A DNA stretch of 64,000 bases, taken from Paraburkholderia sp. BL9I2N2 (GTDB lineage: Bacteria > Pseudomonadota > Gammaproteobacteria > Burkholderiales > Burkholderiaceae). The position numbers and the translations under genes were made by a program. The stretch covers positions 62,001-126,000 of the forward strand of contig NZ_SMGP01000001.1 of NCBI RefSeq assembly GCF_004339745.1, read 5' to 3'. The notes below the pieces were generated by a model. That model had not been told where the DNA came from. It ran no database searches and worked only from the letters and a program-made list of their open reading frames with translations. Below are positions 1 to 10,539 of the stretch, piece after piece. Positions within the stretch are counted from its first letter, which is position 1. The number at the start of each line of letters is the position of its first letter.

Positions 1-394
1 ATCGCTCGACATTGCATTGAACTTCACCTCGCCAGCACTGACGAACAGGCAAACGCGAGGCAAACGCGAGGCAAGCGCGAGGCACGCAGGGCAAGCGCGA
101 AGCAAGCGCGGACCACCGCGACGAGCAACGCGAGGCAGCAGTCAGCAGTCGCAAGACGCTACAAGCACGCTCCGCAATACAGATAGATAGAGCAGCGAAA
201 CGTCGCATCGACACGTTGCTCTTCGAGCTCGCGAAGCACTTCGACGACACACGTTCAACACGCTTCACATGAGGTGATGCACACACTCTGTTGAACAAAG
301 TGTTGTATGAACGTAGCAACGCGAATCGAAAACAGGATTTTTCATCAGCGAACTCTTTTATCGCTCGTGAAAAGATGGTACAAACCGTTCTAAA
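1..394. other. Upstream region of nrdB, no gene seen
   Basis: I see no convincing coding region here. The stretch holds a purine-rich imperfect repeat (about 52-120) and then AT-richer sequence from about 280 to 394, which probably carries the promoter and leader of nrdB. In related genomes nrdA lies just upstream, so this may be an nrdA-nrdB intergenic region (inference). I looked for a clear NrdR box pair and could not define one with confidence. Confidence 0.5.
52..120. repeat. Imperfect short tandem repeat, GCAARCGCGAG-like unit
   Basis: Five to six degenerate copies of an 11-12 base unit related to GCAAACGCGAGG / GCAAGCGCGAAG follow one another. No reading frame is associated with them. 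Function unknown; slippage-prone spacer DNA is the simplest reading. Confidence 0.55.
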
Positions 395-409
395 TTGATG
401 GTGACATTT

Positions 410-1645
410 ATGCTCAACTGGGATGACGAGATCACTGCCGTAACTCCCTCGAGCGCTACGCAACAGAATGTGTTGCGCAACGCTGCGGGATCGGCTGTCG
501 GTTCGCAAGTCGGAACGCGTTCCGCTCCTCATGCTCCCTCGGCTCAAGACGTCTTCGCGAACGACATTGCTGTCGCTCCCGTCGCTCATGTGACCAACGC
601 TGCTGCCGGAACGGCTGCCGTTTCGGAAGCGCGGGTCAACGTCGCCGACAAGCGCATCATCAACGGCCAGACCGACGTCAATCAGTTGGTGCCGTTCAAA
701 TACAAGTGGGCCTGGGAAAAGTATCTGGCTGGTTGTGCCAACCACTGGATGCCGCAAGAAGTGAACATGTCGCGCGACATCGCCCTCTGGAAAGACCCGA
801 ACGGTCTGACCGAAGACGAGCGCCGCATCGTCAAGCGCAACCTGGGCTTCTTCGTGACGGCCGATTCCCTCGCCGCCAACAATATCGTGCTGGGCACCTA
901 CCGCCACATCACGGCGCCCGAATGCCGCCAGTTCCTGCTGCGCCAGGCGTTCGAAGAGGCGATCCACACGCACGCCTACCAGTACATCGTCGAGTCCCTG
1001 GGCCTCGACGAAGGCGAAATCTTCAACGCGTATCACGAGGTTTCCTCGATCCGCGCGAAAGACGAATTCCTGATTCCGTTCATCCACACGCTGACCGACC
1101 CGGCCTTCAAGACCGGCACGCTCGAGGCAGACCAGACGCTGCTGCGCTCGCTGATCGTGTTCGCCTGTGTGATGGAAGGCCTGTTCTTCTACGTCGGCTT
1201 TACCCAAATCCTGGCGCTGGGTCGTCAGAACAAGATGACCGGCGCGGCGGAACAGTACCAGTACATCCTGCGCGACGAGTCGATGCACTGCAACTTCGGC
1301 ATCGACCTGATCAACCAGATCAAACTCGAAAACCCGCAGCTCTGGACGGCTGAGTTCCGCGCGGAAATCCGCGAGATCTTCCAGCAAGCGGTCGAACTTG
1401 AATATCGTTACGCAGAAGACACGATGCCGCGCGGGGTGCTCGGCCTCAATGCGTCGATGTTCAAGAGCTATCTGCGCTTCATCTGCAACCGCCGTTGCCA
1501 GCAGATCGGTCTCGATCCGCTGTACCCGAACGAGGAAAACCCGTTCCCGTGGATGAGCGAGATGATCGACCTGAAGAAGGAACGCAACTTCTTCGAGACG
1601 CGAGTGATCGAATATCAGACTGGCGGCGCGCTGACCTGGGAGTGA
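410..1645 (+). CDS. nrdB: Ribonucleotide reductase class Ia, beta subunit
   Basis: Small (radical-generating) subunit that supports reduction of ribonucleoside diphosphates to deoxyribonucleotides with NrdA in the cytoplasm. The diiron ligand motifs are visible in order: the Asp in [21 protein letters not shown] (Glu, His), the Glu in [11 protein letters not shown], and RDESMHCNF (Glu, His). The tyrosine in EEAIHTHAY sits where the E. coli radical Tyr122 sits, so this is a tyrosyl-radical enzyme rather than the Tyr-less class Ic. I place the start at the ATG opening with MLNWDDEI; an in-frame TTG and ATG lie 12-15 bases upstream (395, 398). About the first 80 residues are a low-complexity Ala/Val/Ser-rich extension before the catalytic fold (411 residues in total). 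NrdA would be expected just upstream, outside the window. Confidence 0.96.
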   Translation: MLNWDDEITAVTPSSATQQNVLRNAAGSAVGSQVGTRSAPHAPSAQDVFANDIAVAPVAHVTNAAAGTAAVSEARVNVADKRIINGQTDVNQLVPFKYKWAWEKYLAGCANHWMPQEVNMSRDIALWKDPNGLTEDERRIVKRNLGFFVTADSLAANNIVLGTYRHITAPECRQFLLRQAFEEAIHTHAYQYIVESLGLDEGEIFNAYHEVSSIRAKDEFLIPFIHTLTDPAFKTGTLEADQTLLRSLIVFACVMEGLFFYVGFTQILALGRQNKMTGAAEQYQYILRDESMHCNFGIDLINQIKLENPQLWTAEFRAEIREIFQQAVELEYRYAEDTMPRGVLGLNASMFKSYLRFICNRRCQQIGLDPLYPNEENPFPWMSEMIDLKKERNFFETRVIEYQTGGALTWE

Positions 1646-1731
1646 TCCGGGTTCGTGCTGCAGATGCATTCATCGATGGGGATGCCGTCGGCTTGGGCCG
1701 CGGCAATTTTGGTTAGGAGCAGAATCGCCTG

Positions 1732-2058
1732 ATGCAAAGCATGCCCGGTGCGCCGCGTGCCTTCGCGGCCCACAACTATGACAGGCACTTTGCGAACCCT
1801 TCAGTGGGATGGGCAAACTTCCCCCCGGAAAAAGCCGCTGGCGTCATTGCCGGCGGCTCGATCAAGCAATTGCCGGCGTTGAGTTTTCACGCCGAACAGA
1901 TCTGGCGCGCGGTGCCTTTCGGCACGGCGCGCCTTACCGCATTCATTAGCGTAAGCGCGCAGCACCTGCGTACGCCGATGAATAGCCCGCTTCGTAGCGC
2001 GCGCCCTGAGAAGCGTCCGCGGGAAGCGGGTTTTGACGAAGGGTGTAGTTTGAACTGA
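1732..2058 (+). CDS. Doubtful small ORF between nrdB and the histone H1-like gene
   Basis: A 108-codon frame ending 27 bases before the H1-like gene. I recognise no domain, membrane segment or signal. There is no convincing ribosome binding site at its ATG. Codon use is less GC3-biased than its neighbours. A hairpin with arms GCCGCTGGC and GCCGGCGGC (about 1835-1858) lies inside it and could be the end of the nrdB transcript. It may be non-coding leader of the downstream gene. Low confidence that it is a real protein. Confidence 0.22.
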   Translation: MQSMPGAPRAFAAHNYDRHFANPSVGWANFPPEKAAGVIAGGSIKQLPALSFHAEQIWRAVPFGTARLTAFISVSAQHLRTPMNSPLRSARPEKRPREAGFDEGCSLN

Positions 2059-2085
2059 CTCTCATCTGAAAACCTGAAGGAGAAA

Positions 2086-2706
2086 ATGATGGCAACTGCA
2101 AAAAAAGCCGCCGCTAAGAAACCCGCAGCCAAGAAGGTCGCAGCAAAGAAGGCTGCTCCGGCTAAGAAAGCTGCTCCGGCAAAGAAAGTCGCTGCCAAGA
2201 AAGTGGCAGTGAAGAAGGTTGCAGCGAAGAAGGCAGCACCGGCCAAGAAGGCTGCAGCGAAGAAAGCTGCTCCGGCCAAGAAGGTTGCAGCCAAGAAAGT
2301 CGCAGTGAAGAAGGTTGCGGCGAAGAAGGCAGCACCGGCTAAGAAAGCCGCTGTGAAGAAGGTTGCAGCAAAGAAGGCAGCACCGGCCAAGAAGGCTGCA
2401 GCGAAGAAGGCTGCGCCGGCTAAGAAGGCTGCTGCCAAGAAAGCTGCGCCTGCGAAAAAGGCTGCTGCTAAAAAGGCTGCGCCCGCGAAAAAGGCTGCCG
2501 CTAAAAAGGCTGCGCCTGCCAAGAAGGCTGCCGCGAAGAAGGCCGCTGCTCCTGCCAAGAAGGCTGCCCCTGCGAAGAAGGCTGTCGCCAAGAAGGCGGC
2601 TCCCGCACCCGCAGCGACTTCCGTCTCGAGCGCACCGGCGGCGACGGTGAAGACCGCGCTGAACCCGGCAGCGGCATGGCCGTTCCCGACGGGCAGCCGT
2701 CCGTAA
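2086..2706 (+). CDS. Histone H1-like, Lys/Ala-repeat DNA-binding protein
   Basis: A 206-residue protein made almost wholly of AAKKA / PAKKA / VKKVAAKK pentapeptide-type repeats from residue 2 to about 175, ending in a less basic tail (ALNPAAAWPFPTGSRP). Proteins of this build resemble the C-terminal tail of eukaryotic H1 and the bacterial HctB/AlgP group; they bind DNA electrostatically and act in nucleoid organisation or regulation (family knowledge). AAGGAG lies just upstream of tandem ATG codons (2086 and 2089). A strong intrinsic terminator follows about 100 bases after the stop, so this is a single-gene unit. The repeat tract is prone to length change between strains. Confidence 0.88.
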   Translation: MMATAKKAAAKKPAAKKVAAKKAAPAKKAAPAKKVAAKKVAVKKVAAKKAAPAKKAAAKKAAPAKKVAAKKVAVKKVAAKKAAPAKKAAVKKVAAKKAAPAKKAAAKKAAPAKKAAAKKAAPAKKAAAKKAAPAKKAAAKKAAPAKKAAAKKAAAPAKKAAPAKKAVAKKAAPAPAATSVSSAPAATVKTALNPAAAWPFPTGSRP

Positions 2707-2773
2707 GCTGGACGACAAGCGGTAGAAGCACTTCGGCACGTCGCATGATGTGTCTGATGATCGAGTAGCGCTT

Positions 2774-2796
2774 GAGTAGCGTGGCGAGCGCTACTC
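2774..2796. repeat. GAGTAGCG/CGCTACTC hairpin
   Basis: A perfect 8-base inverted repeat with a 7-base loop just before the intrinsic terminator of the H1-like gene. It has no T-run of its own; it may stabilise the 3' end of that transcript. Confidence 0.45.
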
Positions 2797-2804
2797 GGTC
2801 AGGG

Positions 2805-2839
2805 TCCCGTTGCCAGTTTCCGGCGACGGGATTTTTTTT
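2805..2839 (+). terminator. Intrinsic terminator of the H1-like gene
   Basis: A 10-base-pair stem (TCCCGTTGCC with GGCGACGGGA, one G-T pair), a 7-base loop, then eight T residues: a textbook rho-independent terminator about 100 bases after the stop codon. Confidence 0.85.
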
Positions 2840-2943
2840 GCCCGGCGAGAAACTTGCAGGCGAAAAAAAACGCATGCACAGGGGAGGGCATGCGTGTGAG
2901 GTCGTCGCGGCGGCAGAAAGCCTCGCCGCGCGAGAGGGGAAAC

Positions 2944-3420
2944 TTAGTGCGTGACGCGCGTGACGCCGCCGCTGGAGAGTAGCCGCACGCGCTCGCCGGC
3001 GCGGAAGATCTCGCCGGTGGCGCTTTGCGTGATGGCGCGCATGTCGCCGTTATCGAGCCGCACGGTGACCTCGAGACCGTCGCGCACGGCGACGCCGTTT
3101 TCGATCGAGTTGCCGGCCACCGCGCCCGCCAGACCGCCGATGATGCCCGTGATGATCGAGCCGGTGCCACCGCCGATCGTGCTGCCGGCTACCGCGCCCA
3201 AGGCGCCGCCGCCGATCGCGCCGATTCCGCTCGGCTGGCCGTTGTTCGAACTGATCTTCACTGCGCGCACGCTGTCGACCGTGCCCATGCGAACCGTTTC
3301 TTCACGCTGTGCCTGCGACGCCGTGTACACGTCCGCAGAACTGCTGTTGTACGCGCACCCCGACATGGCCAGCGAACCGGCAATCAAGGCGGCCACGACC
3401 AGGCGACTCATTGTTCTCAT
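2944..3420 (-). CDS. Glycine-zipper 2TM-type outer-membrane lipoprotein
   Basis: A 158-residue envelope protein. The N terminus is a lipoprotein signal peptide (MRTMSRLVVAALIAGSL...) with lipobox-like AMSGC and Cys at about residue 22. Residues about 66-108 form a Gly-rich zipper (GAIGGGALGAVAGSTIGGG...), as in SlyB/OsmB-like proteins. The C-terminal part (EVTVRLDNGDMRAITQ) looks like a small beta domain. ATG codons lie at 3420 and 3411; GGAG upstream favours the first. The gene starts 26 bases after the PfkB-type kinase stop and is likely co-transcribed with it. SlyB relatives help maintain envelope integrity; the exact role here is not evident. Confidence 0.85.
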   Translation of the reverse strand: MRTMSRLVVAALIAGSLAMSGCAYNSSSADVYTASQAQREETVRMGTVDSVRAVKISSNNGQPSGIGAIGGGALGAVAGSTIGGGTGSIITGIIGGLAGAVAGNSIENGVAVRDGLEVTVRLDNGDMRAITQSATGEIFRAGERVRLLSSGGVTRVTH

Positions 3421-3446
3421 TCCCTGAACTCCAATAGCTCTCGGTA

Positions 3447-4385
3447 TTACGGCAGGTCGTACCCGAACGCCTGCTTGAACCGCTCGTTGATCTCGGCCCG
3501 GCCGGGCGCATAGTTTTGCGGGCCCTGATGTTCGATCTTCAGCGCGCCCATCAGGCTCGCCAGACGGCCGGTGGTGGCCCAGCCGAGCTTGTTTTCGATG
3601 CCGTACAGCAAGCCGCCGCGGAACGCGTCGCCGCAACCTGTCGGATCGAGCACTTGCTGTGCCTTGACCGCCGGAATCTCTTCGATGCCACCCGCATGAT
3701 GGATCTGCGCGCCTTGCTCGCCGAGCGTGACGATCAGCGCCTCCACCTTGCCGGCGATCTCTTCGATCGACCAACCCGTTTTATTGCTCACCAGTTTGGC
3801 TTCGTAATCATTGACCGCTACATAGGTAGCGAGTTCAATCATGCGCCGCAGCGACGCGCCGTCGAAGAGCGGCAGGCCCTGGCCCGGATCGAAGATGAAC
3901 GGCACGCCTGCGGCCGCCAGATGCTCGGCGTGCTGGATCATGCCGTCGTAACCGTCCGGCCCGACGATGCCGAGCGTGATGCCCTTGGCCTCGTCGGCGC
4001 GATTCAGATGCGACTGCATCATCGCGCCCGGGTGGAACGCGGTGATCTGATTGTTTTCCAGATCCGTGGTGATCATTGCCTGCGCCGTATAGGCGTCCGG
4101 CACGACCAGCACGCTCTCCGTCGACAGGCCGAGCTGCTTGAACCGGTCCATATAGAGCTGCGCGTCGACCGAGCCGAGCGTGCCCATGATGCGCGCGTCG
4201 CCGCCCAGCAGATGCAGCGAGTAGGCGATGTTGCCCGCGCAGCCGCCGAACTCGCGGCGCATGGTCGGCACGAGAAAGCTGACGTTCAGGATGTGGACCT
4301 GCTCCGGCAGGATGTGCTCCCGGAACCGGCCTTCGAAGGTCATGATGTTGTCGTAGGCGAGCGAGCCGCAAATCAGCGTAGCCAA
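3447..4385 (-). CDS. PfkB-family carbohydrate/adenosine kinase-like protein
   Basis: A 312-residue ribokinase-superfamily (PfkB) kinase that would transfer ATP phosphate to a sugar or nucleoside hydroxyl. The first PfkB signature region is seen as FGGCAGNIAYSLHLLGG and the second, with the catalytic Asp and anion hole, as DPTGCGDAFRGGLLYG near residue 250. The sequence character (MATLICGSLAYDNIMTFEGRF at the start) matches betaproteobacterial members often labelled adenosine kinase. The substrate cannot be fixed from sequence. Located between tpx (94 bases upstream) and the glycine-zipper lipoprotein on the same strand. Confidence 0.88.
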   Translation of the reverse strand: MATLICGSLAYDNIMTFEGRFREHILPEQVHILNVSFLVPTMRREFGGCAGNIAYSLHLLGGDARIMGTLGSVDAQLYMDRFKQLGLSTESVLVVPDAYTAQAMITTDLENNQITAFHPGAMMQSHLNRADEAKGITLGIVGPDGYDGMIQHAEHLAAAGVPFIFDPGQGLPLFDGASLRRMIELATYVAVNDYEAKLVSNKTGWSIEEIAGKVEALIVTLGEQGAQIHHAGGIEEIPAVKAQQVLDPTGCGDAFRGGLLYGIENKLGWATTGRLASLMGALKIEHQGPQNYAPGRAEINERFKQAFGYDLP

Positions 4386-4436
4386 GGCGAGCGTTCCTGT
4401 AAAAACGATAAAGAGAATGGGCGCGACGACGTGACA

Positions 4437-4459
4437 GCGCCGCGCATGAAGCGCGGCGC
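4437..4459 (-). terminator. GC-rich hairpin after tpx
   Basis: A perfect 9-base inverted repeat (GCGCCGCGC and GCGCGGCGC, loop ATGAA) lies 20 bases beyond the tpx stop codon. No T-run follows on the minus strand, so it is a weak or partial terminator, or a 3' stabiliser. Confidence 0.35.
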
Positions 4460-4479
4460 CGGGTTCGTGCGCGAAGGTG

Positions 4480-4980
4480 TTACTTCAGCGCGGCGAGGGC
4501 TGCGTCGTAGTTCGGTTCGTTCTTGATTTCGCCGACCAGTTCCGCGTGAACGACCTTGTCGTTCTCGTCGACCACCACCACGGCGCGTGCCGTCAGGCCG
4601 GTCAGCGGGCCGCTCGTCACGTCGACACCGTAGGCTTGCGCGAACTCATGGCCGCGGAAGGTGGACGCCGTGACGACGTTCTCGATGCCTTCGGTCGTGC
4701 AGAAGCGCGACGCGGCGAACGGCAGGTCGCCCGACACGACGATCACAGCCGTGTTGGTCAGCTTGGCCGCGGCTTCGTTGAACTTGCGGGTCGAGGTGGC
4801 GCAAGTCGGCGTGTCGAGGCTCGGGACAATGTTCAGCACTTTGCGCTTGCCGGCGAAATCGGCGAGCGACAGCGTCTTCAGATCCTTGCCGACCAGCGAG
4901 AAAGCGGGAGCGGCCTGGCCTACCGACGGGAACGTGCCAGCTAATTCGATCGGGTTGCCACCCAGCGTGACTTGACTCAT
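4480..4980 (-). CDS. tpx: Thiol peroxidase (Tpx-type peroxiredoxin)
   Basis: Atypical 2-Cys peroxiredoxin of 166 residues that reduces hydrogen peroxide and alkyl hydroperoxides with electrons from thioredoxin. The peroxidatic Cys60 is in PSLDTPTC, the active-site Thr three residues before it is present, and the resolving Cys94 is in ASRFCTTEG. Length and N terminus ([15 protein letters not shown]) match the family. Downstream of the zinc-ribbon protein gene by 73 bases; a GC-rich hairpin follows its stop. Confidence 0.96.
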   Translation of the reverse strand: MSQVTLGGNPIELAGTFPSVGQAAPAFSLVGKDLKTLSLADFAGKRKVLNIVPSLDTPTCATSTRKFNEAAAKLTNTAVIVVSGDLPFAASRFCTTEGIENVVTASTFRGHEFAQAYGVDVTSGPLTGLTARAVVVVDENDKVVHAELVGEIKNEPNYDAALAALK

Positions 4981-5053
4981 GTTGTCGTGCTCCGAAAAAT
5001 CGTCAGGATTGACGGTGAACGCGCCCGGTCAGCGCCAGGCGCGCGAGGATGCG

Positions 5054-6346
5054 TTACGGATAAAAAATCTGTACGCGGAAATTGGAAGCGACCGCATTGC
5101 CCGTGTCGAGATGCACGATCATGGTCTGAGTCGTATGCGCGGGCAGGCCGGCCGCGATCTGCGTGCCGGGCGGGACGTAGTCTTGCGGCCACAGCACGCG
5201 GCGTACTGCGACGTTGTTCTGGTCGTCGAGCAGCGTGAGTTCGATGGCCGGATACGCGAGCGCAATATTGAAGCGGTTGCGCAGCGGCATCTTCAGTTCG
5301 AGCTTGTGCGGGCCGTCGATTTGCCGCAGATCGGACGGCTCGACCTGCAAACCGTCAATGTCGTGCGGCGGCGTGACCTGGCAGCCGAGCGTCAAGCAGG
5401 CCTTCGCGTAGAGCGTCTGCGAGCGCGGGAAATACACCATCACCGTTTCGCGTTGCCACCAGGCGAGCTGCGCGAGCAGCGCGATGATCAATAGCGCCGC
5501 CACCACCGAGCCGGCGATGATCCAGCCCATGCGCCGCGGTTCAGCCGGGCGGGTTTCGCGCACCACGGGGAAGGGATCGGCGCCGTCGTTGACGGGCTGC
5601 ACGGAGAAGGGCTCACCGCTGGGGGAGACCGGGCCAGTGGCGGCGGCCGGGCCGGCGGCAGCAAAGCCGGCTGCGCCTGCGCCCGCAGCACCTACGCCGG
5701 CAGCGCCTACGCCGGCCGCACCTACGCCGGCCGCACCGAAACGCGGCTCATTGTCAGGAATGCCATACAAGGTAGCCGGCTCGTCCAGAACCGGCTCTTC
5801 GAGCGGCACATCCAGCGGCGCGTCGGAAGCGCGCTCGGTCTTGTGCCAGACGCGCGGCGCTGCTTCCTCGGGTGGATCGAGGTGATAAGCGAAGGGGTCG
5901 AGCGGCGCGTCCGCGATCAGTGGTTCCTCGTCGGGCGGAAGCGGTGCGGAGGATGCGCCGGGCGGGAGCTCGGGTTCCGTAGCGTGACGCGGTGTGACCG
6001 CGACGCCTGCGCCGGTGGAAACCGGTGAGAGCGGCACATTGCTGGCGTTGTGACGCAGACGGCTGTCGATGGCGGCGTCGGGTGACGGCGCCCACGGATC
6101 CCATGCTTCGGCGCTGAAGTCGGGGCCATTGGGACGCACGCCCGAAAGCGCTTCGATCGCCGCGGCTGCGGCAACCGGTTTGGCGGTCGAGAAGTCACCG
6201 CCTTCGCTGATGTCGAACAGGCTGCTCGACGCGTCGAATACTTCCTGGCAATGCCCGCAGCGCACCAGGCCGCGGCGCAGCGCAAGTTGTTCCGTTTGCA
6301 GGCGGAAGACGGTTTCGCAGAAGGGGCAACGTGTTGCCAGGAGCAT
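5054..6346 (-). CDS. Zinc-ribbon plus DUF3426 membrane protein
   Basis: A 430-residue inner-membrane protein of unknown function. Residues 7-33 form an MJ0042-type zinc ribbon with CPFC and CGHC (Cys7, 10, 30, 33). A long Pro/Ala-rich linker follows and contains a GAAGV pentapeptide repeat at residues 203-232 (DNA 5651-5740). One transmembrane helix spans about residues 273-297 (WIIAGSVVAALLIIALLAQL). The C-terminal about 130 residues are the DUF3426 beta domain (LKMPLRNRFNIALAYPAIEL), predicted periplasmic. It follows prmA by 48 bases; this prmA-DUF3426 pairing is common in betaproteobacteria. Function not established. Confidence 0.87.
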   Translation of the reverse strand: MLLATRCPFCETVFRLQTEQLALRRGLVRCGHCQEVFDASSSLFDISEGGDFSTAKPVAAAAAIEALSGVRPNGPDFSAEAWDPWAPSPDAAIDSRLRHNASNVPLSPVSTGAGVAVTPRHATEPELPPGASSAPLPPDEEPLIADAPLDPFAYHLDPPEEAAPRVWHKTERASDAPLDVPLEEPVLDEPATLYGIPDNEPRFGAAGVGAAGVGAAGVGAAGAGAAGFAAAGPAAATGPVSPSGEPFSVQPVNDGADPFPVVRETRPAEPRRMGWIIAGSVVAALLIIALLAQLAWWQRETVMVYFPRSQTLYAKACLTLGCQVTPPHDIDGLQVEPSDLRQIDGPHKLELKMPLRNRFNIALAYPAIELTLLDDQNNVAVRRVLWPQDYVPPGTQIAAGLPAHTTQTMIVHLDTGNAVASNFRVQIFYP

Positions 6347-6394
6347 ATTGAGCCGATAAGCCGGAAGGCCGTTGGTTGGACAATACGCCTTATT

Positions 6395-7297
6395 CTAATG
6401 GCTTTCGCGACGCGTTCCCGCCAGACATACCCAACCTTCGTGTTCGCGCCATACGCTGATGTCGATCCACCGTGAGTAGACCTGTGCGACCTCGTCCGCT
6501 TGCCGCGCCAGAATGCCGGACAGCGCGATCTTGCCAGCCGGTTTGACCTTCGACGAGAGCATCGAGGCCATCAGCTTGAGCGGGTTGGACAGGATATTGG
6601 CGACCACGATATCGAACTCGCCGGTAGGGCATTCGTCGGGCAAACCGTACGTGACTTCCGCACGATTGCGCTCGCTGTTGTGGCGCGCCGATTCGACCGC
6701 TTGCGGATCGATGTCGATGCCGTACACGGGATTGGCGCCGCACTTTTTCGCGAGGATCGCGAGAATGCCGGAGCCGCAGCCGTAGTCGAGGACCGATTGC
6801 TCGGGTTCGACCGACTGCTCCAGCCATTCCATGCAAAGCCGCGTAGTGGGATGGCTGCCGGTGCCGAAGGCGAGCCCCGGATCCAGTTCCAGCACCAGTG
6901 CTTCGGGGTCCGGCGCGTCGTGCCACGACGGCACGACCCAGATGCGCTCGCCGATCTTGATCGGATCGAACTGCGACTGCGTGAGCCGCACCCAATCCTG
7001 ATCTTCGACTTCACGCACAGTGAACGACGGCGTCGCCGCCAACCCGATTTCGTTGGCTGCCGCGGTGAGCAGCACCGCCGGCTCGTGTTCCGGCGCGAGC
7101 AGCGCGATCACGCGCGAACGCTGCCACGCCGTGCGATCCGGCGTGAGACCGGGCTCGCCGAACAGCGGCTGCTCGTCGGGCGTGTCGGCGTCCGCATCTT
7201 CGACCGACACGGACAACGCGCCCAACTCGAGCAGCGCGTCGGAGAATTCCTCCGCGTGCTCGCGTGCCAGCTCGGCGATCAGTTCCCGGTAGCTCAT
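6395..7297 (-). CDS. prmA: Ribosomal protein L11 methyltransferase
   Basis: S-adenosylmethionine-dependent methyltransferase that trimethylates ribosomal protein L11. 300 residues, the usual length. The SAM-binding motif I is [20 protein letters not shown] in the second half, and [22 protein letters not shown] is the typical PrmA motif before it; [13 protein letters not shown] is the post-catalytic motif. The start lies 3 bases after the accC stop, so it is the fourth gene of the aroQ-accB-accC-prmA run. Confidence 0.96.
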   Translation of the reverse strand: MSYRELIAELAREHAEEFSDALLELGALSVSVEDADADTPDEQPLFGEPGLTPDRTAWQRSRVIALLAPEHEPAVLLTAAANEIGLAATPSFTVREVEDQDWVRLTQSQFDPIKIGERIWVVPSWHDAPDPEALVLELDPGLAFGTGSHPTTRLCMEWLEQSVEPEQSVLDYGCGSGILAILAKKCGANPVYGIDIDPQAVESARHNSERNRAEVTYGLPDECPTGEFDIVVANILSNPLKLMASMLSSKVKPAGKIALSGILARQADEVAQVYSRWIDISVWREHEGWVCLAGTRRESH

Positions 7298-7300
7298 GAG

Positions 7301-8668
<1,368 letters not shown>

Positions 8669-8785
8669 AGCGGGTTTTCGACTCATCAATGGGCGCCGGG
8701 TTGATCACAACGCCGGCTGCCTCAGAGGATCGGTCGCGCGCCTGGGAGCAACGGCGCGCGGGCGGCATGCGCAAAGCGTGCCGCG

Positions 8786-9259
8786 TCAGCCGACCACGAA
8801 CAGCGGTTGGCCGTACTCGACCGCCTGACCGTTTTCGACGAGGATTTCCTTCACCACGCCGGACTTGTCCGACTCGATTTCGTTGAGCAGCTTCATCGCT
8901 TCGATGATGCAGATCGTCTGGCCTTCCTTGACCGTGTCGCCCACCTGGACGAACGGATCGGCGCCCGGTGACGGCGCGCGGTAGAAGGTGCCGACCATCG
9001 GCGAGGTCACCACATGGCCTTGCGGCGCGGCGGCCGCCGGCGTAGCCGGTGCGGCTGCTGCAGCCGCCGCCGGCGCTTCGCCACCGAGTGCCGGTGCCGG
9101 CTGCGCGTATTGCGGCGCGTACGACGCGGACGGTTGTACGTAAACCGGCGGCGCATTCTTGACGATGCGGACCTTGCCTTCGCCCTCGGTCACTTCGAGT
9201 TCGGAAATACCGGACTCCGAGACGAGGTCGATCAGTGTTTTCAGTTTACGTAGGTCCAT
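8786..9259 (-). CDS. accB: Acetyl-CoA carboxylase, biotin carboxyl carrier protein
   Basis: 157-residue BCCP that carries the covalently attached biotin between AccC and the AccA/AccD carboxyltransferase. The C-terminal lipoyl/biotinyl domain contains [13 protein letters not shown] with the biotinylated lysine at residue 123. Before it is the flexible Ala/Pro linker (about residues 40-80) and, N-terminally, [23 protein letters not shown], typical for AccB. Immediately downstream of aroQ (68 bases), upstream of accC. Confidence 0.97.
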   Translation of the reverse strand: MDLRKLKTLIDLVSESGISELEVTEGEGKVRIVKNAPPVYVQPSASYAPQYAQPAPALGGEAPAAAAAAAPATPAAAAPQGHVVTSPMVGTFYRAPSPGADPFVQVGDTVKEGQTICIIEAMKLLNEIESDKSGVVKEILVENGQAVEYGQPLFVVG

Positions 9260-9327
9260 CAGGCAGCCCCTTTAATGCGTAAAGTGCCGGCGCGTACGCA
9301 GCCGGCGCAAATTAGACGTGTTTGGAA

Positions 9328-9783
9328 TCAGCCGCGCGACGAGCCGGCGGACAGCCGGTCGAGCGCGAATTCGAGCGCGTACAGATATCCCTTCCAGCCG
9401 AGGCCGCAAATCACGCCCTCAGCCTGGTCGGAGAAATACGAGTGATGCCGGAACGGTTCGCGACGATGCACGTTCGACAGATGAATCTCGACGAACGGGA
9501 TGCCGACCCCCGCCAGTGCGTCCCGAATGGCCACGCTGGTGTGCGTGTACGCGGCGGGATTGATCAGTATGAAATCGGTTTTTTCAGTCCGCGCGGATTG
9601 GATGCGGTCCACCAGAGCGCCTTCGTGATTGCTCTGGAACGACGCGAGTTCGACGCCTGCGTCCGCTGCGCGGTCCGCCAGCGCCTGATCGATCTGCGGC
9701 AAGGTCACGTGACCGTAGACCTCGGGTTCCCGGGTGCCGAGAAGGTTGAGGTTGGGTCCGTGCAGTACCAGCAGTCGCGTCAT
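9328..9783 (-). CDS. aroQ: 3-Dehydroquinate dehydratase, type II
   Basis: Converts 3-dehydroquinate to 3-dehydroshikimate in aromatic amino acid synthesis. 151 residues, type II (dodecameric) family. The start [21 protein letters not shown] carries the Asn/Arg and catalytic Tyr23 region, SNHEG contacts substrate, and [17 protein letters not shown] holds the catalytic His. First gene of the aroQ-accB-accC-prmA transcription unit, the usual arrangement in Burkholderiaceae and pseudomonads. Confidence 0.97.
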   Translation of the reverse strand: MTRLLVLHGPNLNLLGTREPEVYGHVTLPQIDQALADRAADAGVELASFQSNHEGALVDRIQSARTEKTDFILINPAAYTHTSVAIRDALAGVGIPFVEIHLSNVHRREPFRHHSYFSDQAEGVICGLGWKGYLYALEFALDRLSAGSSRG

Positions 9784-9813
9784 GGTCGCTTCTTTTTCCG
9801 TGGAATTGGGCGC

Positions 9814-9843
9814 ACTTTAGCGCTGATTAGAGAAACTTGTCTA
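9814..9843 (-). promoter_or_regulatory. Candidate sigma70 promoter for aroQ-accB-accC-prmA
   Basis: On the minus strand TAGACA (9843-9838) and TAAAGT (9819-9814) are separated by 18 bases, upstream of the aroQ ATG. Matches are partial, so this is a candidate only. Confidence 0.3.
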
Positions 9844-9977
9844 GTTTCGCGCGCGTACGCATCGATGGCGGCGGCGTTTCGCCGCTGCGGCGGGCGCCCA
9901 TCTTCTCTCAAATCCGTCCGATTTGCTCCTATTTTCGCGCCTTCCGCGGGTAATCGAGCGCCAAAAGAATGTGAAAT

Positions 9978-10529
9978 TTAAAGGGCGTCGAGCGTCTGTT
10001 TCAGCGCCTGCGGGTCGATTTGTCCTAATTTTGTCGAGCGAATGTTGCCTTTTGCGTCAATTACGACGGTAAACGGCAGTGCGCCCGCAGTATTGCCGAA
10101 GGCGCGCGCGAGGTCTGCGCCGCCGAAGCCGGTCACGTAGACCGGGTACGCCACTTTCACTTTCTGCAGGAACGTCTGAACGTTTTTTTCCGAATCCACG
10201 CCAAGTCCGACGAACTGTATGCCTTTTTTCGCGTAATCGCGCTGAAGTTGCGACAGAGCGGGCATTTCTTCGACGCAGGGGCCGCACCACGAGGCCCAGA
10301 AGTTGACGACGATTGGGTGGCCTTTAAGCAAACTTAGCGTTTGCGGCTTGCCGTCGACTGTCGTCACCGGCGCGGTCCAGAGTTGCGCGACCGCGTTTTG
10401 CGGAGAGGCCGGTTGCGCGGCATGCGCGACTTCTTCGACGCCGCCGTTCAGCAAGTGGTTCGCCAGAACGCCGCCGCCCGCGGCGACAGCGGCGACAAGT
10501 ACGCCTGCCAGAATCCGTCTCGTATTCAT
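9978..10529 (-). CDS. TlpA-family thiol:disulfide oxidoreductase
   Basis: A 183-residue membrane-anchored or secreted thioredoxin-fold protein acting in the periplasm, of the TlpA/ResA/CcmG group that reduces disulfides, often in cytochrome c maturation. The N terminus MNTRRILAGVLVAAVAAGGG is a signal anchor. The active site is ASWCGPC (Cys82, Cys85) followed by EEMPALSQLQRDY; cis-Pro region FTVVIDAKGNI is present. I use the ATG at 10529; a longer in-frame frame upstream reads through the gene before it. Ten bases after the stop of the conserved hypothetical, so probably an operon with it. Confidence 0.9.
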   Translation of the reverse strand: MNTRRILAGVLVAAVAAGGGVLANHLLNGGVEEVAHAAQPASPQNAVAQLWTAPVTTVDGKPQTLSLLKGHPIVVNFWASWCGPCVEEMPALSQLQRDYAKKGIQFVGLGVDSEKNVQTFLQKVKVAYPVYVTGFGGADLARAFGNTAGALPFTVVIDAKGNIRSTKLGQIDPQALKQTLDAL

Positions 10530-10539
10530 CTTGGTCAGT

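Noticed and set aside
280..394. NrdR box upstream of nrdB
   Set aside because: ACACACTCTGTTG / CAAAGTGTTGT looks suggestive but does not fit the paired, properly spaced consensus.
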